From Asparagopsis taxiformis (taxonomy: Eukaryota > Rhodophyta > Florideophyceae > Bonnemaisoniales > Bonnemaisoniaceae), in NCBI GenBank assembly GCA_030407315.1, contig JALQPE010000083.1:186001-250000 (forward strand): a stretch of DNA of 64,000 nucleotides, given 5' to 3'. Below the pieces are notes generated by a model. It was not told where the DNA came from. It ran no database searches and saw nothing but the letters and a program-made list of their open reading frames with translations. The translations under genes and the position numbers were made by a program. Positions 29,775 through 40,500 of the stretch are shown piece after piece; position 1 is the first letter of the stretch, and the number at the start of each line of letters is the position of its first letter.

Positions 29775-30660
29775 ATGGATTCTTTCCGCACCAAGAATGG
29801 ATTGTCTCTGCTTATTGATTCTTCCACTGACCAACGACAGTCACAGCCCGACTCAGAGCTGTTTCAAGGACCCAATTTCACGTTACTGCAACGTCCTGAT
29901 TCACCGACTCGTTCGCCCGACATATTGTCCCCGGCTTCCCCTGTTTCTTGCTCTTCAACTTCCTCATCCAGTCTCTCCAGGGTTGGACACAAGTCGGATC
30001 GAATTTCAAAGCCAGTGGTAAGAAACTCCAGAGGTTGTAGATCCAGGACCAGCTCCCTTTCAGAAAGCAAAGTCATTGATTCACCGTCTGTCTCTTCAGA
30101 GGAGAACCCAATTTCACGGTCGAGCCAAAGTGGACAAGATATCCAAAGTCGGCGTAAGAGATTTCTTTTCCAGATGCTTGGAAATTCTACAAGGCGCGGC
30201 TATCTCTCTTGTAGACTATGCACTTCCAATATTTGGGGACCAAATGGTAAGTGAGAGTATTTTGAGAATGTGAATTCCAGACTGACTTCTCCGACGCTGA
30301 CTTGTTATGAATGCATTTGAATCAGGCCGATACCACATTGAGTCATGCACCGTTCTACGTCAAGAACGTTTGTATGCAAAGAAAGAAGGATTACGGCTGC
30401 ATACACTAAATGGAATTGAAATTGACGATGAATTGTTCGCACAGCCAAAGCTACCGATTAAAAAGTTTGCTAAGATTCCCGGATTTGTAATGTCTAACAC
30501 AGTTCTGCTGGGAAACCCACATAAAGCTCCCACTCTAGCTGAGATACGGGCAGGTCAAACAGCCGGGCGAAAAGGATATGTAAGATGTCTGTCATGCAAT
30601 GCGGAGGTTTTCGCACCAAACACAAGACGACACATGACTGTGTGTGAAGAAGTATCCTAG
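29775..30660 (+). CDS. Double C2HC zinc-finger protein, copy A, two exons
   Basis: Exon 1 is 29775-30246 and exon 2 is 30326-30660, giving 268 residues. I do not recognise the family. Residues 1-125 are Ser/Pro-rich and probably disordered. A basic lead (SRRKRF, then TRRGYLSC) introduces finger 1: Cys146, Cys149, His161, Cys165, in the order CX2CX11HX3C. The splice falls inside this finger. About 80 residues later comes finger 2 (Cys245, Cys248, His260, Cys264) with the same spacing, introduced by GRKGYVRC. Both fingers share an aromatic-x-P-N-x-R-x-H core. A nucleic-acid-binding or protein-binding role is likely, but unproven. AATAAA follows the stop at 30731-30736. The tail-to-tail partner at 31130-32269 is a paralogue. 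Confidence 0.7.
30247..30325 (+). other. Spliceosomal intron in zinc-finger gene A
   Basis: Donor GTAAGT at 30247, branch CTGAC at 30297-30301, acceptor TCAG ending at 30325; 79 nt, phase 1. It splits finger 1 between the P-N and R-x-H parts. Unspliced reading stops two codons after the donor. Confidence 0.9.
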
Positions 30661-31129
30661 GTGGTCGACAAAGTTGCTATGACACAGCTTGTGATTGAGA
30701 AATAATGTGTCGACTGAAACAATGTTGCAGAATAAAACGATAAACTGCTACAATAATTTGCTGACACTAACGAATTTTTATAGGATATATTGGCGTGTCA
30801 GGGTATGACTAGATATTGGTCCGTTAAGTGTACGATGGGGCGCCTAGAGTGGCCAATCAGGTCCGGTATCTGGCCACGTGGAGCAACAACTATTCTTGTG
30901 CTGTTCCGTAGTCTTCGAGAACCAACGTCTGTGACGGCACATGCTCCTAGTTGCGCTACTGTATGCTATAATATCTTCCATACTGCGATCGATCAATTTA
31001 TTTAGCGCTGCACAGTTTATATATATGTTAGGGTTTATAAGGATCCTTGCATCAGAACAGCATTCAAAAGAAGGGTTAATTTGATACAAGTGTACACAGA
31101 CGCTAGTAGTGAATCTGCAGAAGCGTTCG
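30661..31129. other. Convergent gap between the two zinc-finger genes
   Basis: 469 bases holding both 3' ends. AATAAA at 30731-30736 serves gene A; a minus-strand AATAAA near 30996-31003 could serve gene B. No coding sequence recognised. Confidence 0.5.
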
Positions 31130-32269
31130 TCATTTCAAAGGTAAACTCGTGCTGCCATCTGGGCCGGACGACTTGCCAGCCGTGTACCAGCACATTTTCG
31201 CATGACGGCGCGTGTTCGGAGCAAAAACTTCCGTATTGCACGCCAAGCATCGAACGTATCCCTTTCTGCCGGACGCTTCACCGCTGTTCTGCTGTGCTCT
31301 AGTCGGGGCTTTGTATTGATTCTCGCGCAAAACTGTGCTGGACATAACGAAACCGGGGATTTTCGCGGCCTTTGGAACCAACACTTTTGGCTGTGCGAAT
31401 AATTCTTCGTGAATTTCAATCCCGTTAATTGTGTGCAATTGAATGCCTTCCGCTGATGCTTTTTTCCTCTCTGCACACAGCACTTCACAAGTTTCCATGT
31501 GATATCGACCTTTACAGTCAGAAAAAAACCATAGTGAAACAAAACCGATGGCGATTAGTGATTGAAAGTTAAAAGAGCATATCCTCTCATGCAACAAGTG
31601 AAAGTAAACCTTACCATTGGGTCCCCAAATGAGCCCGGAACATAATTTGCAAGTTAAATAGCCCCTCCGTGCAGAGCGTGAAAGTAACTGAGATAAAAAC
31701 GTTTTCCTTCTTTCCGTAAAGGGAGACAGCACACGAGATTTGGCCGCTCTTGACTTTTTCGTTTTCCACTTCTTCGTCGAACTAACACTCTTCAAGTTAG
31801 TGCCTCCCACCGGTTGTGCGTTTCCATGCGATATTGTGGGCAATATAGTAGAGGATAGAGCAAGCGATGGAGCTAATAGAGTACTTGCTTTCAATGTCTT
31901 GGACTTGTTCGGACTGGGCTTGGCCACTCGACCGTACGCAACACCGGACAAGGAAAACAGTGAACTGACGGAAGTTGGTGTTAGGGTTCCGGATTTGGTG
32001 TGGCTATCAAAGCTGGCCGTAAGAGAAGATACAGAGTTAGAAGTGGGAGCAGGATGGTGAACGGGGTGAGCGGGTGTATCAGTGTGCAGAATGCACGAGT
32101 TTGAAGCGAGGCTCATTCTGACATCTTTCTGACGCATGGAGAGGTCATCGAGAGCGAGTGGAGGGGCGGAGAGATGCTCGGTCGGGAAAGGGAAGGTAGT
32201 TTGCGGATCGGAAGAATGTGCATTGCAGAATTTGAGACCGTAGATGTTGTGCGCTTGGAAGGGAATCAT
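31130..32269 (-). CDS. Double C2HC zinc-finger protein, copy B, two exons
   Basis: Exon 1 is 32269-31615 and exon 2 is 31509-31130, giving 344 residues. It is a paralogue of gene A. Finger 1 is Cys207, Cys210, His222, Cys226 and finger 2 is Cys306, Cys309, His321, Cys325, both CX2CX11HX3C. Between them, HTINGIEIHEELFAQPK and KIPGFVMSSTVL match gene A closely. The N-terminus is longer and Ser/Thr-rich, with a basic KKWKTKKSRAAKSR stretch near residue 170 that could be a nuclear localisation signal. The tail after finger 2 is 19 residues longer than in gene A would allow. The 105-nt intron is a multiple of three and has no stop, so the unspliced frame also reads through and would put 35 extra residues inside finger 1. 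Confidence 0.7.
   Translation of the reverse strand: MIPFQAHNIYGLKFCNAHSSDPQTTFPFPTEHLSAPPLALDDLSMRQKDVRMSLASNSCILHTDTPAHPVHHPAPTSNSVSSLTASFDSHTKSGTLTPTSVSSLFSLSGVAYGRVAKPSPNKSKTLKASTLLAPSLALSSTILPTISHGNAQPVGGTNLKSVSSTKKWKTKKSRAAKSRVLSPFTERRKTFLSQLLSRSARRGYLTCKLCSGLIWGPNGKVYFHLLHERICSFNFQSLIAIGFVSLWFFSDCKGRYHMETCEVLCAERKKASAEGIQLHTINGIEIHEELFAQPKVLVPKAAKIPGFVMSSTVLRENQYKAPTRAQQNSGEASGRKGYVRCLACNTEVFAPNTRRHAKMCWYTAGKSSGPDGSTSLPLK
31510..31614 (-). other. Stop-free, frame-neutral intron in zinc-finger gene B
   Basis: Donor GTAAGG at 31614, branch CTGAC near the 3' end, acceptor TAAAG ending at 31510; 105 nt, phase 1. It sits at the same codon and phase as the intron of gene A. Retention keeps the frame but breaks finger 1. 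Confidence 0.85.
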
Positions 32270-34521
32270 GGCGGATGAGAACGAGGGACATAGACGGTTT
32301 GTGTGCGCGTGTTTGGTGTGGTTGCTTGCTTGCTCGCTCGCTTGCTATTGCAGTTGGGATGGCAGAACGAGCTGCAGGCATGCAGAGCGGGTATTTGACG
32401 AGCGCAGGGCGCAATTTCTGGGTGAAAACGACTATTAGTCGGGTAATGTAACGGATGTAGACAGGGGTGACGTGCTGGGTGCGGCAAGCACGCAAGTGAG
32501 CGTATGTTTTGTATGTCCAGGAGGGAAAACGGGACTGGGGGAGGAATTGATAGCATTGTAAGTGTATCACGTACACCGTGCAAGCATTGGAGAGGAGGAT
32601 GCGCAAACCGGGAAAGTTTTCCGCTGTTTAGACGATTGATGCACGACTGGCAAAGCATTAACGGAAAATCACAAGTTGGAATGTATGTCGCAGAAAGCAC
32701 GTCGGTACCGGACTCGCACCATTAGGCTCTTTTAAAAATAGAATAAATCGCTTTGATTTGGACGGACAAACCATGGCGGTCAAAATGGCGAGTTGATCCA
32801 TAATTTCTCGGAAAAAAAACCGCACCCGAGTGGCGAGCACGCATTGCACGGTGACGTGATCGATTGATGCCATTTGTCCTTAAAAAACCTGGCCCTGTAA
32901 CTTTTTTTCAAATTCATTGTGCCACGTTAGTATGATACCGTAATTTCACATTGCGTGACAGGATTACGTTTTTGAAGCCCTAGTCGTGCTCCCATAAAAG
33001 TGACCCCACTGACAGTAGACTACTGTAACGCCCTTCAAACTCCACACAGGAGCGTTTTGTTCAGCCCATTCCCAGATGTTCGATGAGCCTTTGGAACAAT
33101 GCGTGAGTGCTTTGGGCGTTTGCTGGCCTCAAAGAAAACCGCCGCCGCTCACTTTGACGCGTTCCATTCCGAGCGGCAAATATTGCACTCACCATGCATT
33201 CAAGCTGTATGCTTGGCCCGGCGGAAAAGCACACCTATGATATCTTTAATGTCGTAACCTACATACCATTGCGATCGAAACATGCAGCGTACGGTGCTTC
33301 TCAGTTGGAAAGCAAACTCTTCAATGCTGCGTAGCGAGAATTCCACACCAATAATCGGTCGCGTCGCATACACACCTTTTTGACATCTTGTTATTTCACT
33401 AACGTCAACCAAGCGCTCCACGAATAGGTTTGTGAACGCAGCTTGTTCGAATGCTTCGTCCATCCCGTTCAACGTTCTATTTCCGTTTTCAGGGCGTGCT
33501 CTGAGGGCACTTTTATGTCTAGCACGACATCATCATAAGTCCATTGGTGATGCATTACTACGCAAGTTGGCACTAATCATTGGGCAGCTTCTGTTCTCTG
33601 CTCGACAATTTGACAGACACGTGACGCGTGAGTGCACGACAGCTTGGCCCGTAAAATGAATAAAAAATTCACGCATACCATTCAATCTACTGAAAAATAC
33701 ACAATCTTCCTCGACATCGGAGACACAGCTGACCTATTTCGTGCCATATGGAACTGTGTTGCGTGAAAAGAGTTCACTACTCGTGTTCGTTGCTCACAGG
33801 CACACACGTGAAACCATTGCACCCTACGTAGCTGAAAAGAGGCCTGCAGCTTTTTAGATCAACAGTCTCGATGGTGCAGTACCAAAAATTAGCCTGGTTG
33901 CATCCAGCACACATCGTTGGTGAGTTTACTTTGCGATGTACAGCAAGTTCACACCCGTTGGCTATAAAGGCATCAAGTTACACATTTGGTACATAACTAG
34001 ATCTTCGGTGCGCATCACAGTTCGTTACAGTTGTATGCTTTCTGTAATCAATCATTCCACCTTTCCGTGCGTTCCACTCATTTTTCAAAAACCAAAATAT
34101 TTTTATTTTCAACTTTCCAATTCTACAAAAATTGTCGAGTTGAATCTCTTTCGAATCTAAGGTGGACCGAAAGGGTCGCACACAATCAATTTTCAGACAA
34201 ATCAACACGTTTTCATTCTGTTGAATTCAATCATAAAATATACTTCGGGGGACGTCCCACAACGAGACATTTCTCTGGTGGCCTGTCTGTGCCAATTGAT
34301 TTTGTCGTCTTCTACGCTTGAAAGGCAGCCCGAAAAATGCCGTCAGCACCGCAACAGTGATTCTTAACATTCCCCTCCTTCACAGCTTCATCAACTCTTG
34401 AAGCCTCTTCTATGCCATACGAGGCATTCTTTCCGACACCGTTCTGTTCAGCGTGCAAGTAGCAAAATTTCCTCACGACGCTTCATTCCCATTTTCCTCA
34501 CCAACATTTCCTGTCCATGCG
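32270..34521. other. Gene-poor region upstream of the p115 gene
   Basis: About 2.25 kb without a gene I can support. An 87-codon minus-strand frame with an ATG (33463-33200) is the longest plausible small gene but resembles nothing I know. A short gctt/gctc run lies near 32322-32346. A TATA-like tataaagg lies near 33963. No RNA gene recognised. Confidence 0.45.
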
Positions 34522-37500
34522 ATGAATTACATTTCGCGCGGGTTGCGCTATGTCGCAGGCAGCGATACTTCGTCAGTGGACCAAGTCCCACGTTTAATTG
34601 AGCGTATTAAGACCTCTGCACTTCCCCAGGACCGGCGCGCTGCTATATCCAAACTCACACAGCTCGCCAAACAGTCTCCCCAGCGCCAAGTGCAGGTCGG
34701 CGAGCTAGCCCTCAAAATCATTCACGCTGTCCTTGATCAAGACAAGGAGTACGATGAAACCCTCAAGGTTACCCTTGACCTCTTAATTTCCATTTGCGGA
34801 ACTCTCGACCCACCATCCCTTGATGCACCATCTGTTGAAACGCTCGACGCCGCCGATATCGCCCGCCAAAACGAGCAGCGAATCAAAGATTTCGAGCATG
34901 CTTCCGCCAAGGCAGCTGCGACCAACGTAGACATGTTTCTTGGTCTTCCCAATGCAGCATTGCTTATCCTGGAAATGTTGCACAATAATGACTTCTACGT
35001 CAAGTTTGGCTCCATAGAACTGCTAACAGCCATGGCCGCAAATTCGCGTGAGACCCTCCAGATGGCTATTCTGGAAGCACCTCAGGGCGTCACTAGAATA
35101 TGCGACCTTCTCGATGATGCTCATCGTCATGTGCGATCCAATGCCGTGCTGCTTTTATCTACTCTCTGCGAACAATCCTCCGAGATATGCAAGATTATTG
35201 CTTACGGAGGTGTTCTTGAAAAGTTGTTTTCTCTAATGGAGACTCTAACTGCCCCAGCGTCTGTGAATGAATTCGGCGATATCGATGATGAAGAGGACAA
35301 CCTCGAGTCTGCCATTGTTGTGCAAGACGTACTAATTGTTCTACGCAACTTAATAGAGGGGACAAAGATGACAAAGACCTTTCTCCGCGATACTGGTTGC
35401 CTCCCTAGACTTGTCAATGTTCTTTCTAAGTCCATCGACGATTCCAACATTGTATCACAATCAGGAAAACAACCATCAGCACAGATACCCAGCGCTGGAG
35501 TGAAAGCTGCTGTAGAGAAGCGGGCGAGAAAAAACCTTCTCATTGTAATACAATGTGTGAGTGCTATTGTCAGCGACGCTGATGATGAAACAGCGCAAAT
35601 CAAAACTGAATTGGCTACTACAAACTTGTTTCCCTCGCTTGCCCATGTAGTCTTTGGGTATGATGATTCGCCTGACTCGGAAAAGAAACATTCGAAGGGT
35701 CTAGTTCAGTTGAGGATCGCTGCACTGAAAACCATGTCCATGCTCGTTCGCGGACACGACGAGTACCGATCGATCTTTTCCTCCTCGACCTATGCGCTGA
35801 AAAGCGAGGAGTCTATTACGGTACAGGTAGCGGCTCTACGTGCGATGACCAAAGATCCGTCTTCCGCGATCCGGGAGGCCTCGTACTTGGTACTTCGTGA
35901 GTCACTTACGGTAGATTCTGCCCTAGGTCTACCTTCATCAACTTTGCTCAATGCGTTAACCGGGTCTGCTGGATCTAGCTCATATCCAATGTCAAGCGTG
36001 GCATCGAACGATAGATCGTCCCGAAGTATATCATCGAATTCTACGAATATTATGTATCTTGCAGAGGAATTGAAAGCAACCCTAGTGGGATGGCCTGAAC
36101 ACGCTGATGCTTCCGCCGTATTTTATGCAGCTTCCATCATTTCGTGGGTCGTTGAAAGAGTGCAAGGGGCGAAGGAGCGTCTTCTAGCGTCGTATGTAAA
36201 TGGAGGAGCTCTGCTACCGCAAATTATACGAGTAATGGGGAAAGTTGAGCGAGAACAGGGCCCTCCAGAGGTTCGAGTTGCATTGTTTTCTTTGGCGTGC
36301 GTATGGCTGCATGATAGCCCTTCTGCAGTTTCAGCGTTTCTATCTTCTGCTGTACATTTACCGATGCTGGTTGAAATTATAACCAAGACTGGGTCGCGGG
36401 GAGATTTGGGTGAAGTCCACACCAAGGGCCTTTCAGCAGTCTTGCTAGGAATATGTCTCCAAGCGACAGGTATTGAATCTGGGTCTGAGCATTCTAGCGA
36501 CGGTGGATTTTTGTCCGGTGGCGGTGGTGCATCAGTTGTTATCCCGCGAGGCACGATTGCTGATGTGATCCGTAATCGCATTGGCATTACTATATTCACG
36601 GAGTGTTTGGACGATGTACGCGCGACTAAGGCCTTCACGTATGAAAATACGGGCAAGGACCCATGGGAATTTGCTGGAACTTTAGCATCTACGGAAGAGA
36701 AGTCTGGATTCATGTCAGCAAATGGACATCTTGGCCACGAGCGATGGTACGATTTAGGTGTGAAAAATGTTGTGGATGCCGTGTATGCGAGTGTAGGAGC
36801 GAAGGCTCTTGATTTGATTCCCACTACTGATTCTTCAAGCAAGGCTGCGAGTGGTGTCAATGGATACAATCCAACAATGAACGGACATGCGGTACCAGGA
36901 GACTTGTCTTCTACTCAAAAAGCAATTTTGGAAGACTCTGCTCGTGATGAAGTGTTGAACTCGTACAAAGAATTTATTCGTTCTCAGGACGAAAATTTGA
37001 ATGCGGCAAGACGCCAAATTGAAGAGTTAGCCTCAGCACTCAAGGAGACCCAACTAGAGCTCGATTCAGCTGGTAGAAATGAATTTGGCTCGGCTGAAGT
37101 TAGCGAAATGCGGCGACTTCGTGAACAAAATGCAGATCTCTCAGCACAGAAGCAAGTAATGGAAACTCTTTTGGAAGAGAAAAATGCAGACTTCGCAGCT
37201 CTTTCTGATGCATACGCTTCTCTTGAGGAAGAACAGGTAATGCGTGGGAATACTGATCAGCATGGCACAGATCCTACCGAAGTCCAACAACTGCGTGCTC
37301 AGATTCCAATCATCCAAAATTCCCTAGGAGCAGAAATAGCCAAGAGTTCAGAGCTTATCCGTCGAAAGGAACTCCTGGAAGACCAATTGCGTGTGGTCTC
37401 TGTCGAACTAGAATCTGCAAACAGAGAAAGAGACTTGTTGAGATCGAATGTGCAACCGAATGTTGTTGAATTGTTGCAGTGGAGGACCAGGGCAGAAGTG

Positions 37501-40500
37501 GCGGAGGGTAAAATCTCATCCAGACAGGCCCATTTAGACTCTGTTATTTCAGAACAGGAATCCCTCGAAAAGAGGATGCAAGAGGCAATTCGCCAACGTG
37601 ACGAAGCAACCGCTGCAGTACAAGCCTTAAATCATTCTAACGAAAGAACACTAGTTGAACTGGAAGAGCTAAGATCAACAAGAAAGAGGGAGCTCCAGAT
37701 CGCCCGTGAGTCTTCTGCATCATCGAATGCAGGCTTGCATCAAGAAATTGATTATCTCAAAAGTCAACTTGGCGAAGCATCACGTGCCCAGAGAGCTCAA
37801 AGCGAAAATAACGACAGTTCTCGTGATCAGATTGTTACAGAAATGAAAATGTTACAAGAAGAACACAGACAAGTTGAGTCTCTGTTGCAGCAGACAAGAA
37901 TAGAACTCCAGGACTCCAAGAACGTATCCCAGGAATGGCAGAAACGAGCCGAAGCGAATGAGGCTGCTAAAGACCGTGCAGTACTTGAAAATAATAAGCT
38001 CACCAGTGTTGCTCGCGACCTTGAAAGGAAGGTAGTTGATTTACAGAAATCTATTACCTCCCAAACAGAGACGACATCTACAGCTAACTCTAGGGTGTCT
38101 GAGTTGGATCGGCAGTGTGCCGAACTGGACGAGATCCGACATAGAATTGAAGAAGAAGCAAATGCTTTACGGGATGAATTAGCTACCCGTACTGAGCAAA
38201 GTATTCGTCTCTCTGGGCAACTGTATGAAGCAGAAGAAGCAAAAATTAGTGCAGAAGAAGCCCAGAAAGAAGCGGAGCAACAATTGGCTGCAGCATTGGA
38301 AGATATTGAGAAATTGAGAGATCAATCTACTCGTGAAAGATACTTGGGTGCTGATGATTTGAAATCAAAGATTGCAGATCTTGAAGAAGAGTTGAGGTCA
38401 ACAAAAGAACTACTGGCAGACAGTAGGGATAGAGAAAGTCTAGGCCAAGCTTTGGCAAGTGATCGGGATGCAGCCCTAGAGAAGGTAGAATCTCTGGAGA
38501 GTGAATTTGTTCGTTTAAGGTCTCATGAAGAGACTTTACAAGTTGAGGTGAACGAAATGAGGGAGAGATTAATGTTATTAGACGAGGCTGAAGAGGCTAA
38601 GCGTTCTCTCACATTACAAGTCGTTTCATTACAGAATTCCTTATCTGAAGCTCGTGAAAGGGGCACTATTGAAGTCGAGAATATACAAACCAAGAAGATC
38701 GAGGACACTTCCAAAGCTGCAGAGCTTGAAGAGTTGCAAGTTCATCTAGACGAAAAGAATTTGAGACTTGAAGAACTTGAATTGTCGCTGACGAACGCCC
38801 TAGACCGTATATCATCAGAATCAAGCCAACTGGTAGATTTGCAGAAGCAACTGTCCGAAACAGAAGCTTTACTATCAGTTCTGGGTTCAGAGAAGGATGA
38901 ATTGTCCGCCAAACATCAAGACTTGGAGCAAGAAATTTACACACATCGTGAAACTGCAAATTCATTGACTTCTCAGTTGAAGGCTGTACAGAAGAGTTTG
39001 GCGGAATCGGAGCAGAAGCAAGCTGCCACTTCACATGAGTTGGCTTCTCTGGTCGATGCTTGTAAACTTGCTGAACAAGATTCCACAACGTTGCAAGAGG
39101 AAAATGTTCGTCTGAGGGAAAATCAAGCACAGTTATACAACAAGATACGTTCTCTACGGAAGCAAAGAGAGTTCTCTGGCATGTGTTTCGCTGTTGAGAA
39201 CGTTGTCAACGAGATGGTATCAGACGCCACGGTCGCGACAAGTTCTACCTGGGTAGAAGAGACAACAGCCCTGCAAAAAGAGAAAGACGATGCGTTGCGA
39301 AGAAAGGCAGATGTGTGTCAAGAGTTGGAACTTGCTCTTTCCAAGTTGAAACCGCAGCCAAATTCGATTGAAACATTGAATGAGAATGTTTCCATCAATT
39401 TGGATGGAACTGAAACGGAGTATGATGAAAAGGAAAAAGCTGGAGAAGAGGTCGAGCAAGTAATCGCAAATCCGGAGGTGGAGAAACATATCTCATTACC
39501 GATCAAGGAGATGATGGTCTCTGTTGATCATGAGCAGCTGCCCAGTGGTCCTGGAGAGGAGGTGAAAATTCCGCGTGACCCTCCGCAATCTCCAACTCGT
39601 GTACGAGAACTTGAAGGGGCCCTCCGGGATGCAGCTAAGACGGTATCAGCAACTCATATTGAACTTATCAACGCGCAGGCTCTACTAGTGGAACTATCGA
39701 GCGATAAGACGGTCATGAGAACGGAATTATTGTGTGCTCACGAAAAGATACAAGAGCTTGAAAGCCAGCTTATCTCTCAACAAGCACAAACCCGGGATAT
39801 CACCAAAGCCGTTGCAGATGAAGGGCAGAAGCCCAATTCACCTTCCCAAGAATTGACGGTGGATCTCCTGAATGCTGCAAATGTAGAAATTGACAATCTA
39901 AGAACTGCATTGAAACGTTCAGCAGCAGAAGCAGATACAGCCACATCATTGCTGTCACATATTGACGCCACTCTGAGTCAGATTGAAAAGGATAAGATGA
40001 CTCTCGAATCCTCCCATCATATTGCGGAAGAAGCAAGAAAATCGCTGGAAGAAGAGGTTTTGAACCTCCGAAACCAGAAGAGTACGCTGCTCTCTGAAAT
40101 TGAAGTGTGTCGAAAAGAGGGAGATGCCCTGTCGACGGAACTTTATGCGCGCATAAATTCATTGGAAAATGAGATTAGTCGCAGTCAGGAGACCTCAGTC
40201 AGAGAATGTACACGTCTGCAAAATCGTGTTGCCGAAAAGGACCAAGAAGCAACAGCTAGAGAAAAGTATGTTGTGAGTATCCGAAATGAACTTGAAAAGT
40301 GCAGAGACGAAATTCGAGATGCAAACGAAAGGATTACGTCGTTATCAGATTCAGAGACGAAGCTTACTGCCGAGACTGAGGAACTAGAGACCACTGTCGT
40401 AAAACTGAAGCGATCACTTCATGTTTCAAAGACAACCGAAACGGATTTAGAACAGTCACTGAGCAAGGTCCGTAATGAGCTTGAGAATGCGAAAGATACA

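Noticed and set aside
32690..32730. tRNA-like GGTGCGAGTCC on the minus strand
   Set aside because: Resembles a B-box loosely, but no matching A-box, anticodon arm or acceptor stem was found.
33200..33463. An 87-codon minus-strand frame with an ATG
   Set aside because: Possible small gene, but no similarity, signals or neighbours support it.
36123..36869. A 248-codon minus-strand frame inside p115
   Set aside because: Antisense shadow of a conserved gene; no domain seen.
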